DNA of 55,682 nucleotides, taken from the NCBI RefSeq assembly GCF_009391885.1, contig NZ_VZII01000017.1:1-55682 (forward strand). Reading direction: 5' to 3'. Under the pieces are notes generated by a model that was not told where the DNA came from, ran no database searches, and saw only the letters and a program-made list of their open reading frames with translations. The stretch is from Pseudomonas sp. MN1F. Its GTDB lineage: Bacteria; Pseudomonadota; Gammaproteobacteria; Pseudomonadales; Pseudomonadaceae. Made by a program: the position numbers and the translations under genes. Shown here piece by piece: positions 39,177-48,494 of this stretch (within the stretch, counting starts at the first letter, position 1; the number at the start of each line of letters is the position of its first letter).

Positions 39177-39734
39177 TTATTCGCCCCAGGTACTGACGTA
39201 CGCAGCAGTCTCCAGAATCGGCGCCGTGCGCGGTTCGGCCAGCGGCGTGCCGACATACAGGTAGCCGATCAGCTCCTCGTTCTCGGCCAGCCCCAACCCT
39301 TTGTGCACATGCGCATCAAAGGCCATGTCGCCAGTACGCCACACCGCACCCATCCCCTGGGCATGCGCCGCAATCAGGATGCCATGGGCCGCGCACCCCG
39401 CCGCCAGGCGCTGCTCGGACTTCGGTACCTTGAAGTGGTCCTGCAGCTTGGCGATCACCACGATCAGCAACGGCGCACGCAGCGGCATCGCCCGTGCCTT
39501 GTCCAGCGCAGCCTGGCTGGCGTCGCCCTTGTGCTGCAGCGCTTCGGCGAACAGTTCACCGAGCTTGTCGCGGCCCTGACCCTCGATGGTCAGGAAGCGC
39601 CACGGCCGCAACTGGCCGTGGTCCGGCGCGCGCAAGGCGGCCTGAAACAGTGCCTCACGCTGGGCCTCGTTAGGTGCCGGGTCAGTCAGGCGTGGCACGG
39701 AAACACGGTTGAGCAATGCGTCGAGAGCCTCCAT
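39177..39734 (-). CDS. Nitroreductase-family protein, YdjA-like
   Basis: A 185-residue FMN-dependent reductase. The N-terminus MEALDALLNRVSVPRLTDPAP resembles the short YdjA branch of the nitroreductase family, with RAPDHGQLRPWRFL near residue 35 for FMN binding and the later AHAQGMGAVWRTGD near residue 127. It is divergent from trkH across 102 bases. Physiological substrate unknown. Confidence 0.87.
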   Translation of the reverse strand: MEALDALLNRVSVPRLTDPAPNEAQREALFQAALRAPDHGQLRPWRFLTIEGQGRDKLGELFAEALQHKGDASQAALDKARAMPLRAPLLIVVIAKLQDHFKVPKSEQRLAAGCAAHGILIAAHAQGMGAVWRTGDMAFDAHVHKGLGLAENEELIGYLYVGTPLAEPRTAPILETAAYVSTWGE

Positions 39735-39836
39735 CGGCTACCCTCCTGGCAGGTAAATGTGCGGCCATTCTAGCGTTTACATCACCAGACCCATAGGTAG
39801 AATGGCGCCCTTCCGTTTCGAGTCAGAGCAGATCAC

Positions 39837-41291
39837 ATGGCGTTGCCGACCTTAAGGATCATTGGTTTCATCATCGGCATCTTCCTGATCACCCTGGCGG
39901 TCAGCATGGTCGTGCCCATGGCGACCCTGGTGATCTTCGAACGCACCGGCGACATGCCGTCGTTCCTCTGGTCCAGCCTGATCACTTTCATCGCCGGCCT
40001 GGCCATGGTCCTGCAGGGCCGCCCCGAGCACGTCCACCTGCGGCCGCGCGACATGTACCTGCTGACCGTCAGCAGCTGGGTGGTGGTGTGCATCTTCGCC
40101 GCCCTGCCCTTCCTGCTGACCCAGCACATCAGCTACACCGACGCCTTCTTCGAGAGCATGTCCGGCATCACTGCCACCGGCGCCACGGTGCTCAGCGGGC
40201 TCGACACCATGTCACCGGGCATCCTGATGTGGCGCTCGATGCTGCACTGGCTCGGCGGTATCGGCTTCATCGCCATGGCGGTGGCGATCCTGCCGCTGCT
40301 GCGCATCGGTGGCATGCGCCTGTTCCAGACCGAGTCGTCGGACCGTTCGGAAAAGGTCATGCCGCGCTCGCACATGGTCGCCAAGTCGATCGTCGGCGTG
40401 TACGTCGGTTTCTCGATCTTTGGCGCACTGGCCTTCTGGTGGGCCGGCATGAGCCCGTTCGATGCCATCAACCATGCCATGTCGGCAATCTCCACCGGCG
40501 GTTTTTCCACCTCTGACCAGTCGCTGGCCAAGTGGGACATCCCCGCCGTGCACTGGGTCGCGGTGGTGGTGATGATCCTCGGCAGCCTGCCTTTCACGCT
40601 GTACGTGGCGACCTTGCGCGGCAACCGCAAGGCGCTGATCCGCGACCAGCAGGTGCAGGGTTTGCTGGGCATGCTGGTGGTAACCTGGATGGTGCTCGGC
40701 ACCTGGTACTGGTACACCACCAACCTGCACTGGCTCGACGCCCTGCGCCACGTAGCGCTGAACGTGACTTCGGTGGTCACCACCACCGGTTTTGCCCTGG
40801 GCGACTACAGCCTGTGGGGCAACTTCTCGCTGATGCTGTTCTTCTACCTGGGCTTCGTCGGCGGCTGCTCCGGCTCCACGGCCGGCGGTATCAAGATCTT
40901 CCGGTTCCAGGTGGCCTACATCCTGCTCAAGGCCAGCCTCAACCAGCTGATCCACCCGCGCGCGGTGATCAAGCAGAAGTACAACGGCCATCGCCTGGAC
41001 GAAGAGATCGTCCGTTCGATCCTGACCTTCTCGTTCTTCTTCGCCATCACCATCTGCGTGATGGCGCTGCTGCTGTCGCTGCTGGGCGTGGACTGGATGA
41101 CCGCACTGACCGGCGCGGCCGGCACGGTGTCGGGCGTCGGCCCGGGCCTGGGCGAAGTGGTCGGCCCTTCGGGCAACTACTCGACGTTGCCGGATGCCGC
41201 CAAATGGGTGCTGTCGACCGGCATGCTGCTCGGCCGCCTGGAGATCATCACGGTGCTGGTGTTGTGTATGCCGGCGTTCTGGCGTCACTGA
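39837..41291 (+). CDS. trkH: Potassium uptake protein TrkH family
   Basis: The K+-translocating subunit of a Trk system, which needs the cytoplasmic TrkA gating protein encoded elsewhere. The 484-residue protein has the four half-helix pore loops including SGITATGATVLSG near residue 108, MSAISTGGFSTSD near residue 218, VTSVVTTTGFALGD near residue 308 and AAGTVSGVGPGLGEV near residue 425. These glycines line the selectivity filter. The last 44 bases overlap the 3' end of the convergent AraC gene. Confidence 0.95.
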   Translation: MALPTLRIIGFIIGIFLITLAVSMVVPMATLVIFERTGDMPSFLWSSLITFIAGLAMVLQGRPEHVHLRPRDMYLLTVSSWVVVCIFAALPFLLTQHISYTDAFFESMSGITATGATVLSGLDTMSPGILMWRSMLHWLGGIGFIAMAVAILPLLRIGGMRLFQTESSDRSEKVMPRSHMVAKSIVGVYVGFSIFGALAFWWAGMSPFDAINHAMSAISTGGFSTSDQSLAKWDIPAVHWVAVVVMILGSLPFTLYVATLRGNRKALIRDQQVQGLLGMLVVTWMVLGTWYWYTTNLHWLDALRHVALNVTSVVTTTGFALGDYSLWGNFSLMLFFYLGFVGGCSGSTAGGIKIFRFQVAYILLKASLNQLIHPRAVIKQKYNGHRLDEEIVRSILTFSFFFAITICVMALLLSLLGVDWMTALTGAAGTVSGVGPGLGEVVGPSGNYSTLPDAAKWVLSTGMLLGRLEIITVLVLCMPAFWRH

Positions 41292-42309
41292 CGTCGGCAG
41301 GCTCCCCCCCCAGCTGGGCGCGGTATTCGCTGGGGGTCACATCGAACCAGCGGCGGAACGCCCGGTAGAAATTGCTCGGGTCGGCAAAGCCCAGCAGGTA
41401 GGCGGTTTCCAGCAGGGTCATGCCTGGCTGGGCCAGGTACTGCTCGGCCAGTTCACGGCGGGTGTCGTCGAGCAACGCCTGGAAGCTGGTGCCCTCTTCC
41501 TGCAAACGGCGCTGCAAGGTGCGCTGGGACAGGTGCAGGGCCTGGGCCAGGGTTTCGCGCTTGGGCTCGCCTTGCGGCAAGATGCGGCACAGCACCTGGC
41601 GCACCCGGTGAGTCACGCGGCTTTCCGAAAAGCGCGCCAGGTATTCGCCGGCAAAGCGGTCATGCAGAATGGCCATGGCTTCGTTGGCAGTGGGCAACGG
41701 CGCTTCCATGTCGGCCCGCTCGAACACCAGCGCATCGTGCGGCGCATCGAAGATCAGCGGGGAATGGAAAGCCACCTTGTACGGCTCGATATCCTTCGGC
41801 TGCGGCCCTTGTATCAGCACCCGACGCGGCTGCACCGGCCGGCCACTGAGCCATTTGCACAAGGCCAGCGCGCAGGCCAGCGACGCTTCGGCGCTGTGCC
41901 GGGTAGGGGGCAAGTGATCGCCATGCACGGTCAGAATCAGCGAATAGCCTTCAGGGCCGAGGATGAAGCTCAGGTCGGAGCTTTCGGCAATGATGCGCTG
42001 GTAACGCACCAGCCGCTCGAAACCTTCGGCCAGGGTGCGGCTGGACATCAGCGCGTAGCCCACCACATGGAATGAAGCCGGGCGAACCACCCGCGCCATG
42101 TTCAAGCCAATGGCCTCGTTGCCCGAGAGTTCGACCGCGAGCTGCCAGAGGCGGGTCATGGCGTCCTGCGGAAAGCGTGCATCCGGATCGTCGAGTGCGG
42201 CGAAATCCAACCCCAGCTGCTTGAACATGGCCGGGCAGTCGAGCCCCTCCAGCTCCAGCGCCTTCACAATCCCTGATGCCCAGCTGGCTGACGTGGTTCT
42301 TTCACTCAT
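41248..42309 (-). CDS. AraC-family regulator with arabinose-binding-like N-terminal domain
   Basis: A 353-residue regulator. The C-terminal AraC domain has two helix-turn-helix motifs (ETLAQALHLSQRTLQRRLQEEG near residue 252, then LLETAYLLGFADPSNFYRAFRR near residue 300). The N-terminal part carries the domain typical of OruR/PhbR-like regulators (SASWASGIVKALELEGLDC). Target genes are not apparent from its neighbours; the small DUF962 gene is divergent, 155 bases away. It is convergent with trkH and overlaps it by 44 bases. Confidence 0.88.
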   Translation of the reverse strand: MSERTTSASWASGIVKALELEGLDCPAMFKQLGLDFAALDDPDARFPQDAMTRLWQLAVELSGNEAIGLNMARVVRPASFHVVGYALMSSRTLAEGFERLVRYQRIIAESSDLSFILGPEGYSLILTVHGDHLPPTRHSAEASLACALALCKWLSGRPVQPRRVLIQGPQPKDIEPYKVAFHSPLIFDAPHDALVFERADMEAPLPTANEAMAILHDRFAGEYLARFSESRVTHRVRQVLCRILPQGEPKRETLAQALHLSQRTLQRRLQEEGTSFQALLDDTRRELAEQYLAQPGMTLLETAYLLGFADPSNFYRAFRRWFDVTPSEYRAQLGGEPADVSDARTPAYTTPAP

Positions 42310-42464
42310 GGCAGGCTTCTTATACTGACCGCTTCATGCGGTGAACCCCAAGGATACTCATTTGGCGCCTATTGTCACTGGCCGGCCCCGCCAATGACTC
42401 TAGACTCGATTCAGGCTCCACGCCGTGTATCCTGTCCAAAAGTGATAATCCCGGAGCACTGCCC

Positions 42465-42776
42465 ATGAGCAGCACAGCGCAGTTTCGCAGTTTTGCCGAG
42501 TTCTATCCGTATTACCTGGGCGAGCACAGCAACCCCACTTGCCGGCGCCTGCATTTTGTCGGCACCAGCCTGGTGATCGCCTTGCTGGCCTACACCATTG
42601 GCAGTGGCAAGTGGATGCTGCTGCTGGCAGTGCCGTTCTGCGGATACGGCTTCGCCTGGGTGGGGCATTTCTTTTTCGAGAAGAACCGGCCAGCGACGTT
42701 CAGCCACCCCTGGTACAGCCTGATCGGTGACTTCGCCATGTTCCGCGACATACTGCTCGGCAGGATCAGCCTCTAG
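42465..42776 (+). CDS. Mpo1/YGL010w-like DUF962 membrane protein
   Basis: A 103-residue inner-membrane protein with two central hydrophobic segments. It has the DUF962 histidine pattern (FYPYYLGEHSNPTCRRLHFVG near residue 13, WVGHFFFEKNRPATFSHPWY near residue 64). The yeast homologue Mpo1 is an Fe(II) 2-hydroxy fatty acid dioxygenase that uses such histidines, so a fatty acid oxidation role is possible. The start MSSTAQFRSFAEF at 42465 has CCGGAG upstream; an extension to 42372 is non-family. It is convergent with the phosphoesterase gene. Confidence 0.85.
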   Translation: MSSTAQFRSFAEFYPYYLGEHSNPTCRRLHFVGTSLVIALLAYTIGSGKWMLLLAVPFCGYGFAWVGHFFFEKNRPATFSHPWYSLIGDFAMFRDILLGRISL

Positions 42777-42794
42777 CCAGTGGGCGCAGCCAGC

Positions 42795-43607
42795 TCATGC
42801 CGGCTCGCGCAACGCAGCAGCCTCCTCGGCCAGGCGTGCCTGGGCATCGGCCAGCCGATACAGCTCGATGCTGCCATCCCAATGTTCGATCAGCGCCGTG
42901 CACGATTCCACCCAATCGCCGCAGTTGAGGTACTCCACCTCGCCTACCTGGCGGATCTCGGCATGGTGGATATGCCCGCACACCACCCCGTGAAAGCCGC
43001 GACGGGTGCATTCGTGGGCAATCGCATCCTCGAAGTCGCTGATGAAGTTCACCGCGCCCTTGACCTTGTGCTTGAGGTAGGCCGACAGCGACCAGTAGCC
43101 GTACCCGTAGCGCGCACGCCAATGGTTGAGCCAGCGGTTGAGCACCAGGGTGGACTCGTAGGCGCGGTCGCCAAGAAAGGCCAGCCAGCGGTGATAGCGG
43201 GTGATCACGTCGAACTGGTCGCCATGGATCACCAGCAAGCGACGGCCATCGGCGGTCAGGTGCTCGGCCTCGTCCACCAGCTGGATGTTGCCCAGCATCA
43301 GCTTCGAGTAACGGCGCAGGAATTCGTCATGGTTGCCGGTGACGTAGATCACCTCGGTGCCGCGTTTGCTCATGGTCAGCAAGCGACGGATCACGTTGGT
43401 GTGGGCTTGCGGCCAGTAGATGCCGCCGCGCAGCTTCCAGCCATCGATGATGTCGCCGACCAGGTAGATGCGGTCGGCCTGATAACCCTTGAGGAACTGC
43501 GACAGGTGTTCGGCCTGGCAGTCACGTGTGCCCAGGTGCACGTCGGATATCCACACGGTGCGCACGCGCTGCTTGCGTGACGGGCGAGAGAGTTCGACAT
43601 GGGTCAT
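42795..43607 (-). CDS. LpxH-like metallophosphoesterase
   Basis: A 270-residue calcineurin-type phosphoesterase annotated by family as UDP-2,3-diacylglucosamine diphosphatase-like. All five metal motifs are seen: ISDVHLGTRDCQ (near 20), YLVGDIIDGWKL (near 48), VTGNHDEFLRRY (near 87), LVIHGDQFDV (near 125) and VVCGHIHHAEIR (near 207). It resembles the LpxH2 side of the family, which shares the fold but may not act in lipid A synthesis, so substrate is uncertain. The start MTHVELSRPSRKQRVRTVW at 43607 is family-like; the frame continues upstream without similarity. Confidence 0.85.
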   Translation of the reverse strand: MTHVELSRPSRKQRVRTVWISDVHLGTRDCQAEHLSQFLKGYQADRIYLVGDIIDGWKLRGGIYWPQAHTNVIRRLLTMSKRGTEVIYVTGNHDEFLRRYSKLMLGNIQLVDEAEHLTADGRRLLVIHGDQFDVITRYHRWLAFLGDRAYESTLVLNRWLNHWRARYGYGYWSLSAYLKHKVKGAVNFISDFEDAIAHECTRRGFHGVVCGHIHHAEIRQVGEVEYLNCGDWVESCTALIEHWDGSIELYRLADAQARLAEEAAALREPA

Positions 43608-43733
43608 GGGCAGGCTCCGGCGCTGTTTGCTGGAGACTGGCAGGCACAAGTGACAGGTTGGTGGCAGGGATGTGACGAGTGATGGTCTGCCAGGAATGCG
43701 GCACAATGGCGGGCAGCCCCACGAGGAAGCCCC

Positions 43734-44498
43734 ATGGCCGGCCCGATACTTTCCTTGCGCCACTACCGCCACGAACTGATCGCCCACAGCCACGAACACC
43801 CGCAATTGGTGTTTGGCCTGCACGGCCGCCTGGACTTCGAGGTGCAGGGCCACGGCGCCAAGGTCGCCCGCCAGGGGGTGGTGGTGGTGCCCGCGGGTGC
43901 CCATCACACCTGCGGCAGTGACGTCGGCAGCGAGTGCCTGGTGCTGGATGTACCGGACGAGCAATGGCTGCACGAGCAACTGGGGGCGCATGCCGATGCC
44001 AGCCGGCGCCTGCTCGACCAACCGGGCGCTCGGGGGCTGGATGAGCGCCAGCAGCAACTGGTGGACTGGCTGGCGGCGAGCCCCATGGACGACCCGCTGA
44101 TTGCCCGGCAAGGCGCGGTGCTATTGCTGGCCAGCCTCAACCCCAGCGCCTCGGCCGTCGTCACGCCCAGCCATCGCCTGCCCTATGCCGCCTTCGATGC
44201 GCATATCGAACAGCACGCAGCGTACCCCTTGCAGGTGGCCGACCTCGCGCGCATCGCCGGTGTGTCCAGCACCCGGCTGCATGCTCGGTTTAGCGCCGAG
44301 TGTGGCATGACGCCGATGGACTACATTCGCCAGCGACGTCTGCTCAAGGCCAGGCGACTGGTCACCCAGACCTTGCTGCCGATGGGGGAGATTGCTGCGC
44401 AGGTGGGATACAGCTCGCAGAGTGCATTTTCCGCGGCGATGCTGCGGGCGTTCGGTTGCTCGCCGCTGGCCATGCGGCGAGAGTCTGGCGACAACTGA
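43734..44498 (+). CDS. AraC-family regulator with cupin-type sensor
   Basis: A 254-residue regulator with an N-terminal cupin-like domain (SHEHPQLVFGLHGRLDFEVQG near residue 20) and a C-terminal AraC domain (LQVADLARIAGVSSTRLHARF near residue 165, MGEIAAQVGYSSQSAFSAAMLR near residue 217). The ATG at 43734 follows GAGGA. It is 80 bases upstream of, and on the same strand as, an EamA transporter gene that it probably controls. It is divergent from the LpxH-like gene. Confidence 0.88.
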   Translation: MAGPILSLRHYRHELIAHSHEHPQLVFGLHGRLDFEVQGHGAKVARQGVVVVPAGAHHTCGSDVGSECLVLDVPDEQWLHEQLGAHADASRRLLDQPGARGLDERQQQLVDWLAASPMDDPLIARQGAVLLLASLNPSASAVVTPSHRLPYAAFDAHIEQHAAYPLQVADLARIAGVSSTRLHARFSAECGMTPMDYIRQRRLLKARRLVTQTLLPMGEIAAQVGYSSQSAFSAAMLRAFGCSPLAMRRESGDN

Positions 44499-44578
44499 CG
44501 GCAGGATGGCGACAGAACCTGTTGGCCTGTGGCTTTACACTTTGCCTGTGCCAGTAAAGATTTGAGCAAGGACTCAGC

Positions 44579-45469
44579 ATGAACCACCGCACTGCCCTCG
44601 GCGCCCTGCACATCGGCGCGCTGTTCTTCGGCCTGACCGGCGTCTTCGGCAAACTGGCCGCCAGCGCCAGCCCGGCGATCATCGTCTTCGGCCGCGCCGC
44701 CTTCGCCGTGCTGGCCCTGGCGCTGTTCGCCAGCCTCACCGGCCCCGGCTGGCGACGCCTGAGCGGCCAGGACATTCGTCGCCTGCTGCTCGGCGGCGTG
44801 CTGTTGGCCGGCCATTGGGTCAGTTTCTTCATCGCCGTGAAGGTCGCCGGCGTGGCCATCGCCACCCTGGGCTTCGCCAGCTTCCCGGCCTTCACCGTGA
44901 TCCTCGAAGGCCTGCTGTTCCGCGAGCGCATCCGCCGCAACGAAGGCGTGTTGGTGGTGCTGGTCAGCATCGGCCTGATACTGGTTACGCCGGCATTCGA
45001 CCTGGCCAGCCAGGCCACTGGCGGCCTGCTCTGGGCCTTGCTCTCCGGCTTGCTGTTCTCGCTGCTGTCGCTGACCAACCGGGCCGGCTCGGGGCGCTTG
45101 CCGGCCGTACAGGCAGCACTGTGGCAAAACCTGGTGGTCGGCCTGTGCCTGCTGCCCTTCGCCGGCCCGGGGCTGAGCCAGGTCGCCGGCATGGACTGGC
45201 TGTGGATCGCCCTGCTCGGGATCTTCTGCACCGGCGTCGCCCACAGCCTGTTCGTGGCCAGCCTGGGGGTGATCAAGGCACGCACCGCCGCCGTGGTCTT
45301 TGCCATGGAGCCGGTCTACGGCATCGCCGTGGCCTGGGCAGTGTTTGCCGAAACGCCCACCCTGCGCATGCTGCTGGGCGGCGTGCTGATCATCTTCGCC
45401 ATCGTGCTGTCGAGCCGCATGGCCGCCGAACAGCCGCCCCGGCACAAGGTCGCGGCGGAGGGCGCCTGA
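44579..45469 (+). CDS. EamA/DMT-family transporter
   Basis: A 296-residue inner-membrane exporter with about ten helices arranged as two EamA repeats (start GALHIGALFFGLTGVFGKLAA near residue 7; second repeat near residue 150 with LSGLLFSLLSLTNRAG). Members export amino acids or metabolites; the substrate is unknown. AAGGA precedes the ATG. Linkage with the adjacent AraC regulator suggests an inducible efflux pair. It converges with the SelT/W-like gene, with no gap between stops. Confidence 0.87.
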   Translation: MNHRTALGALHIGALFFGLTGVFGKLAASASPAIIVFGRAAFAVLALALFASLTGPGWRRLSGQDIRRLLLGGVLLAGHWVSFFIAVKVAGVAIATLGFASFPAFTVILEGLLFRERIRRNEGVLVVLVSIGLILVTPAFDLASQATGGLLWALLSGLLFSLLSLTNRAGSGRLPAVQAALWQNLVVGLCLLPFAGPGLSQVAGMDWLWIALLGIFCTGVAHSLFVASLGVIKARTAAVVFAMEPVYGIAVAWAVFAETPTLRMLLGGVLIIFAIVLSSRMAAEQPPRHKVAAEGA

Positions 45470-45751
45470 TCAGCGATCGTTGTGGCCAAGATCGCGTTGC
45501 GGGTCGATCTGGTCGCGCACGCGCTGCTTGAGCACCTTGGCTTCGGGGAAGCCACCGTCGGCCTTGCGTTCCCAGATCTGCACGCCATCGCAGGTGATGC
45601 GGAAGATGCCGCCGGTGCCCGGCTCCAGCGCCACCCGGCCAAGGTCGTCGCTGAAGGTGCTGAGCAGTTCCTGGGCCAGCCAGGCGGCACGCAGCAGCCA
45701 TTGGCACTGCGTGCAATATGTGATGACGATTTGCGGCTTGTTGTCGGCCAT
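45470..45751 (-). CDS. SelT/SelW/SelH-family (Rdx) thioredoxin-like protein
   Basis: A 93-residue Rdx-domain protein. The N-terminal ITYCTQCQWLLRAAWLAQEL has the CxxC motif of this family, with cysteine where eukaryotic relatives carry selenocysteine. The FWD-like core GGIFRITCDGVQIWERKADGGFPE follows, then KQRVRDQIDP. Role in redox control is unproven. It is divergent from plpD across 67 bases. Confidence 0.88.
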   Translation of the reverse strand: MADNKPQIVITYCTQCQWLLRAAWLAQELLSTFSDDLGRVALEPGTGGIFRITCDGVQIWERKADGGFPEAKVLKQRVRDQIDPQRDLGHNDR

Positions 45752-45818
45752 GCTGAGGCATCTCCAGGTGAGGGGCCGCTTATACTAGCGGTCTTTAGCC
45801 TTCGGTTTGAGACTCACG

Positions 45819-48005
45819 ATGCGCCGCCTGCTGTTCTGCCTTTTGCTGACGCTCACTACCCTCGCCGTATTTGCCACCGAACCTGCCCGCCCCAAGGTCG
45901 GCCTGGTGCTGTCTGGCGGTGCCGCCCGTGGCCTGGCCCATATCGGCGTGCTCAAGGCCCTGGAGGAACAGGGCGTGCGCATCGACGCCATTGCCGGCAC
46001 CAGCATGGGCGCCGTGGTGGGCGGGCTGTATGCCTCCGGCTACAGCGTCGAGGAGCTGGAGAAACTCGCCACCACGCTGGACTGGCAGCAGGCGCTGTCC
46101 GATGCACCGCCACGCGAGGACGTGCCGTTCCGGCGCAAGCAGGATGACCGCGACTTTCTGGTCAAGCAGAAGCTGAGCTTTCGCGACGACGGCAGCCTCG
46201 GCCTGCCGCTGGGGGTAATCCAGGGCCAGAACCTGGCGCTGCTGCTGGAAAGCAAGCTGGCCCACACCGCCGACATCCGCGACTTCGACAAGCTGCCAAT
46301 TCCCTTCCGCGCCGTGGCCACCGACATCGCCAGCGGCGAGAAGGTGGTGTTCCGCCGTGGCCACCTGCCGCAGGTGATTCGCGCGAGCATGTCGATCCCG
46401 GCCGTGTTCGCACCGGTCGAGCTGGATGGCCGCCTGCTGGTGGATGGCGGGATGACCGACAACATCCCCGTCGACGTGGCCCGGGAAATGGGCGTCGACC
46501 TGGCCATTGTCGTCGACATCGGCACGCCGCTGCGCGACCGCAAGCAACTGGCCACGGTAGTCGACGTACTCAACCAGTCGATTACCCTGATGACCCGGCG
46601 CAATTCCGAAGAGCAACTGGCCAGCCTGCATCGCGACGACATCCTGATTCAGCCGCAGCTGGCAGCCTTTGGCGTCACCGATTTCGGCCGTGCCCACGAC
46701 ATGATCGATGCCGGCTACCGCGCCACTCGCCTGCTCGACACGCGCCTGGCCGCGCTGCGCCAACCCGAGAGCGACGCCAGCCTGGCCGTGGCCCGCTCAC
46801 CGGGCCAGCGCACGCCAGTGATCAGCGCGATCAGGATCGAGAACGACTCCAAGGTCAGCGACGACGTGATCCGCTATTACATCCGCCAGCCAATCGGCGA
46901 GCCACTGGCCCTCGACCGCTTGCAGACCGACATGGGCACCTTGTATGGCCTGGACTACTTCGACCGGGTGCAGTACCGCGTGGTGCACAAAGGCAATGAC
47001 AACACCCTGGTGATCAATGCCCGGGGCAAGCGCGGTGGCACCGACTACCTGCGCCTGGGCCTGAACCTGTCGGACGACCTGCGCGGCGACAGTGCTTTCA
47101 ACCTGGGCGCCAGCTACCGCATGAACGGCATCAACCGGCTGGGCGCCGAATGGCTGACGCGCGCCCAGATCGGCGACCAGCAGGAGCTTTATAGCGAGTT
47201 CTATCAGCCGCTCGACGTGGGGTCGCGCTACTTCGTCGCGCCTTACCTGGACCTTGGCTCGCAGAACATCGAAGCGACCCTGGACAACGACCCGATCGCC
47301 GAGTACCGACTTGAGCGCTACGGCTTCGGCCTCAACGTCGGCCGCCAGATTGGCACTTCCGGCGAAGTGCGCCTGGGCGTGGGCAAGGCCTGGGGCGAGG
47401 CCGAAGTGCGCATTGGCGATCAGGACCTGCCCAGCGTCAGCTTCAACGAAGGCTTCTACGAGCTGAAGTATTCGTTCGACACCCTCGACAACGTGTACTT
47501 CCCGCACCGTGGCGAGGACGTCGGCCTGACCTTGCGCAAGTATGACAAGTCGCTGGATTCGGACGAGGACTACCGGCAATGGCTGCTGAACCTGGACAAG
47601 GCATTCAGCGTCGGGGCAAACACCTTCGTGCTGGGTGGGCGCTATGGACGCACCCTGGACCCTACCGAGGTGGTGACCTCGAGCTTCGTGCTGGGGGGCG
47701 CAAGGGAGCTGTCGGGCTTCCGCCAGGACTCGGTGTCAGGGCAGAACGTCAGCCTGCTGCGGATGGTGTACTACCGGCGCCTGACGCCACGGGCCTATCT
47801 GCCGCTGGACTTCCCGCTGTATATCGGCGGGTCGCTGGAACGTGGCCGAGTGTGGAACAACGACAACGCGTTCGACAGTGGCTACATCAATGCAGCGAGC
47901 ATCTTCCTGGGGCTGGAGACGCCATTGGGGCCGTTGAACCTGAGTTATGGGGCCAACACTGCGAATGAGCAGGCGGTGTACCTGAACCTGGGGCATACCT
48001 TCTAG
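45819..48005 (+). CDS. plpD: PlpD-like patatin autotransporter (type Vd)
   Basis: A secreted lipase fused to its own outer-membrane pore. The 728-residue precursor has a signal peptide (MRRLLFCLLLTLTTLAVFAT), a patatin domain with oxyanion motif GGAARG (33-38), catalytic serine in GTSMG (Ser62) and aspartate in DGG (Asp209), one POTRA-like segment (about 325-400) and a 16-strand BamA-type barrel to the C-terminal phenylalanine. ATG 45819 is preferred over upstream codons. Next to marR and recQ, as around plpD in P. aeruginosa. Confidence 0.92.
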   Translation: MRRLLFCLLLTLTTLAVFATEPARPKVGLVLSGGAARGLAHIGVLKALEEQGVRIDAIAGTSMGAVVGGLYASGYSVEELEKLATTLDWQQALSDAPPREDVPFRRKQDDRDFLVKQKLSFRDDGSLGLPLGVIQGQNLALLLESKLAHTADIRDFDKLPIPFRAVATDIASGEKVVFRRGHLPQVIRASMSIPAVFAPVELDGRLLVDGGMTDNIPVDVAREMGVDLAIVVDIGTPLRDRKQLATVVDVLNQSITLMTRRNSEEQLASLHRDDILIQPQLAAFGVTDFGRAHDMIDAGYRATRLLDTRLAALRQPESDASLAVARSPGQRTPVISAIRIENDSKVSDDVIRYYIRQPIGEPLALDRLQTDMGTLYGLDYFDRVQYRVVHKGNDNTLVINARGKRGGTDYLRLGLNLSDDLRGDSAFNLGASYRMNGINRLGAEWLTRAQIGDQQELYSEFYQPLDVGSRYFVAPYLDLGSQNIEATLDNDPIAEYRLERYGFGLNVGRQIGTSGEVRLGVGKAWGEAEVRIGDQDLPSVSFNEGFYELKYSFDTLDNVYFPHRGEDVGLTLRKYDKSLDSDEDYRQWLLNLDKAFSVGANTFVLGGRYGRTLDPTEVVTSSFVLGGARELSGFRQDSVSGQNVSLLRMVYYRRLTPRAYLPLDFPLYIGGSLERGRVWNNDNAFDSGYINAASIFLGLETPLGPLNLSYGANTANEQAVYLNLGHTF

Positions 48006-48013
48006 ATGGCCAG

Positions 48014-48030
48014 GGCCGCTGTGCGGCCCC
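48014..48030. terminator. Stem-loop between plpD and marR
   Basis: GGGCCGC-TGT-GCGGCCC, perfect 7-bp stem, nine bases after plpD and eight before the convergent marR stop. No U-tract. Confidence 0.55.
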
Positions 48031-48037
48031 AGAGGTT

Positions 48038-48475
48038 TCAGGTCTTTTCGAGGTTGGCGAGGATCTTGGCATGCACCCGCATGCACACTTCCAGGTCGGC
48101 CTCATCCACGCCCGTGAACAGTTCCAGGCGCAGGGCATTGGCAATGGTCTCGATCTGCTCGATCAGCGGCTTGGCCGGTGGGCACAGCAGGATCTTCTTC
48201 GCCCGCCGGTCTTCCAGCACCGCCTGGCGACGCACCAGCCCCTGGCTTTCCAGGCTGTCGAGCAGCCGCGCCAGGGTCGGGCCCTCGACGCCCACGCTCT
48301 GCGCCAGCTCACGCTGGGTAGGCGCTTCTTCGAAACGGGCCAGGTGCAACAACACCAGCCAGCGCGCCTGGGACAGGTTGAGCCCGGCCAGGCGGCGGTC
48401 CAGTTCGGCACGCCAGCCGCGGGACATCTGCGCCAGCTGCATGCCGAAGCGGTGTTGGTTGTCGGTCAGGGGCAT
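48038..48475 (-). CDS. MarR-family regulator
   Basis: A 145-residue winged-helix repressor. The DNA-binding region is typical (LNLSQARWLVLLHLARFEEAP, then TQRELAQSVGVEGPTLARLLDSLE and the wing VLEDRRAKKILL). It starts MPLTDNQHRFGMQL at 48475 with GAG six bases upstream. A perfect palindrome lies 20 bases upstream and could be an autoregulatory site. Ligand and targets are unknown; plpD (convergent) and recQ are neighbours. Confidence 0.9.
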   Translation of the reverse strand: MPLTDNQHRFGMQLAQMSRGWRAELDRRLAGLNLSQARWLVLLHLARFEEAPTQRELAQSVGVEGPTLARLLDSLESQGLVRRQAVLEDRRAKKILLCPPAKPLIEQIETIANALRLELFTGVDEADLEVCMRVHAKILANLEKT

Positions 48476-48494
48476 AAGCAACTCATAGACTAGA

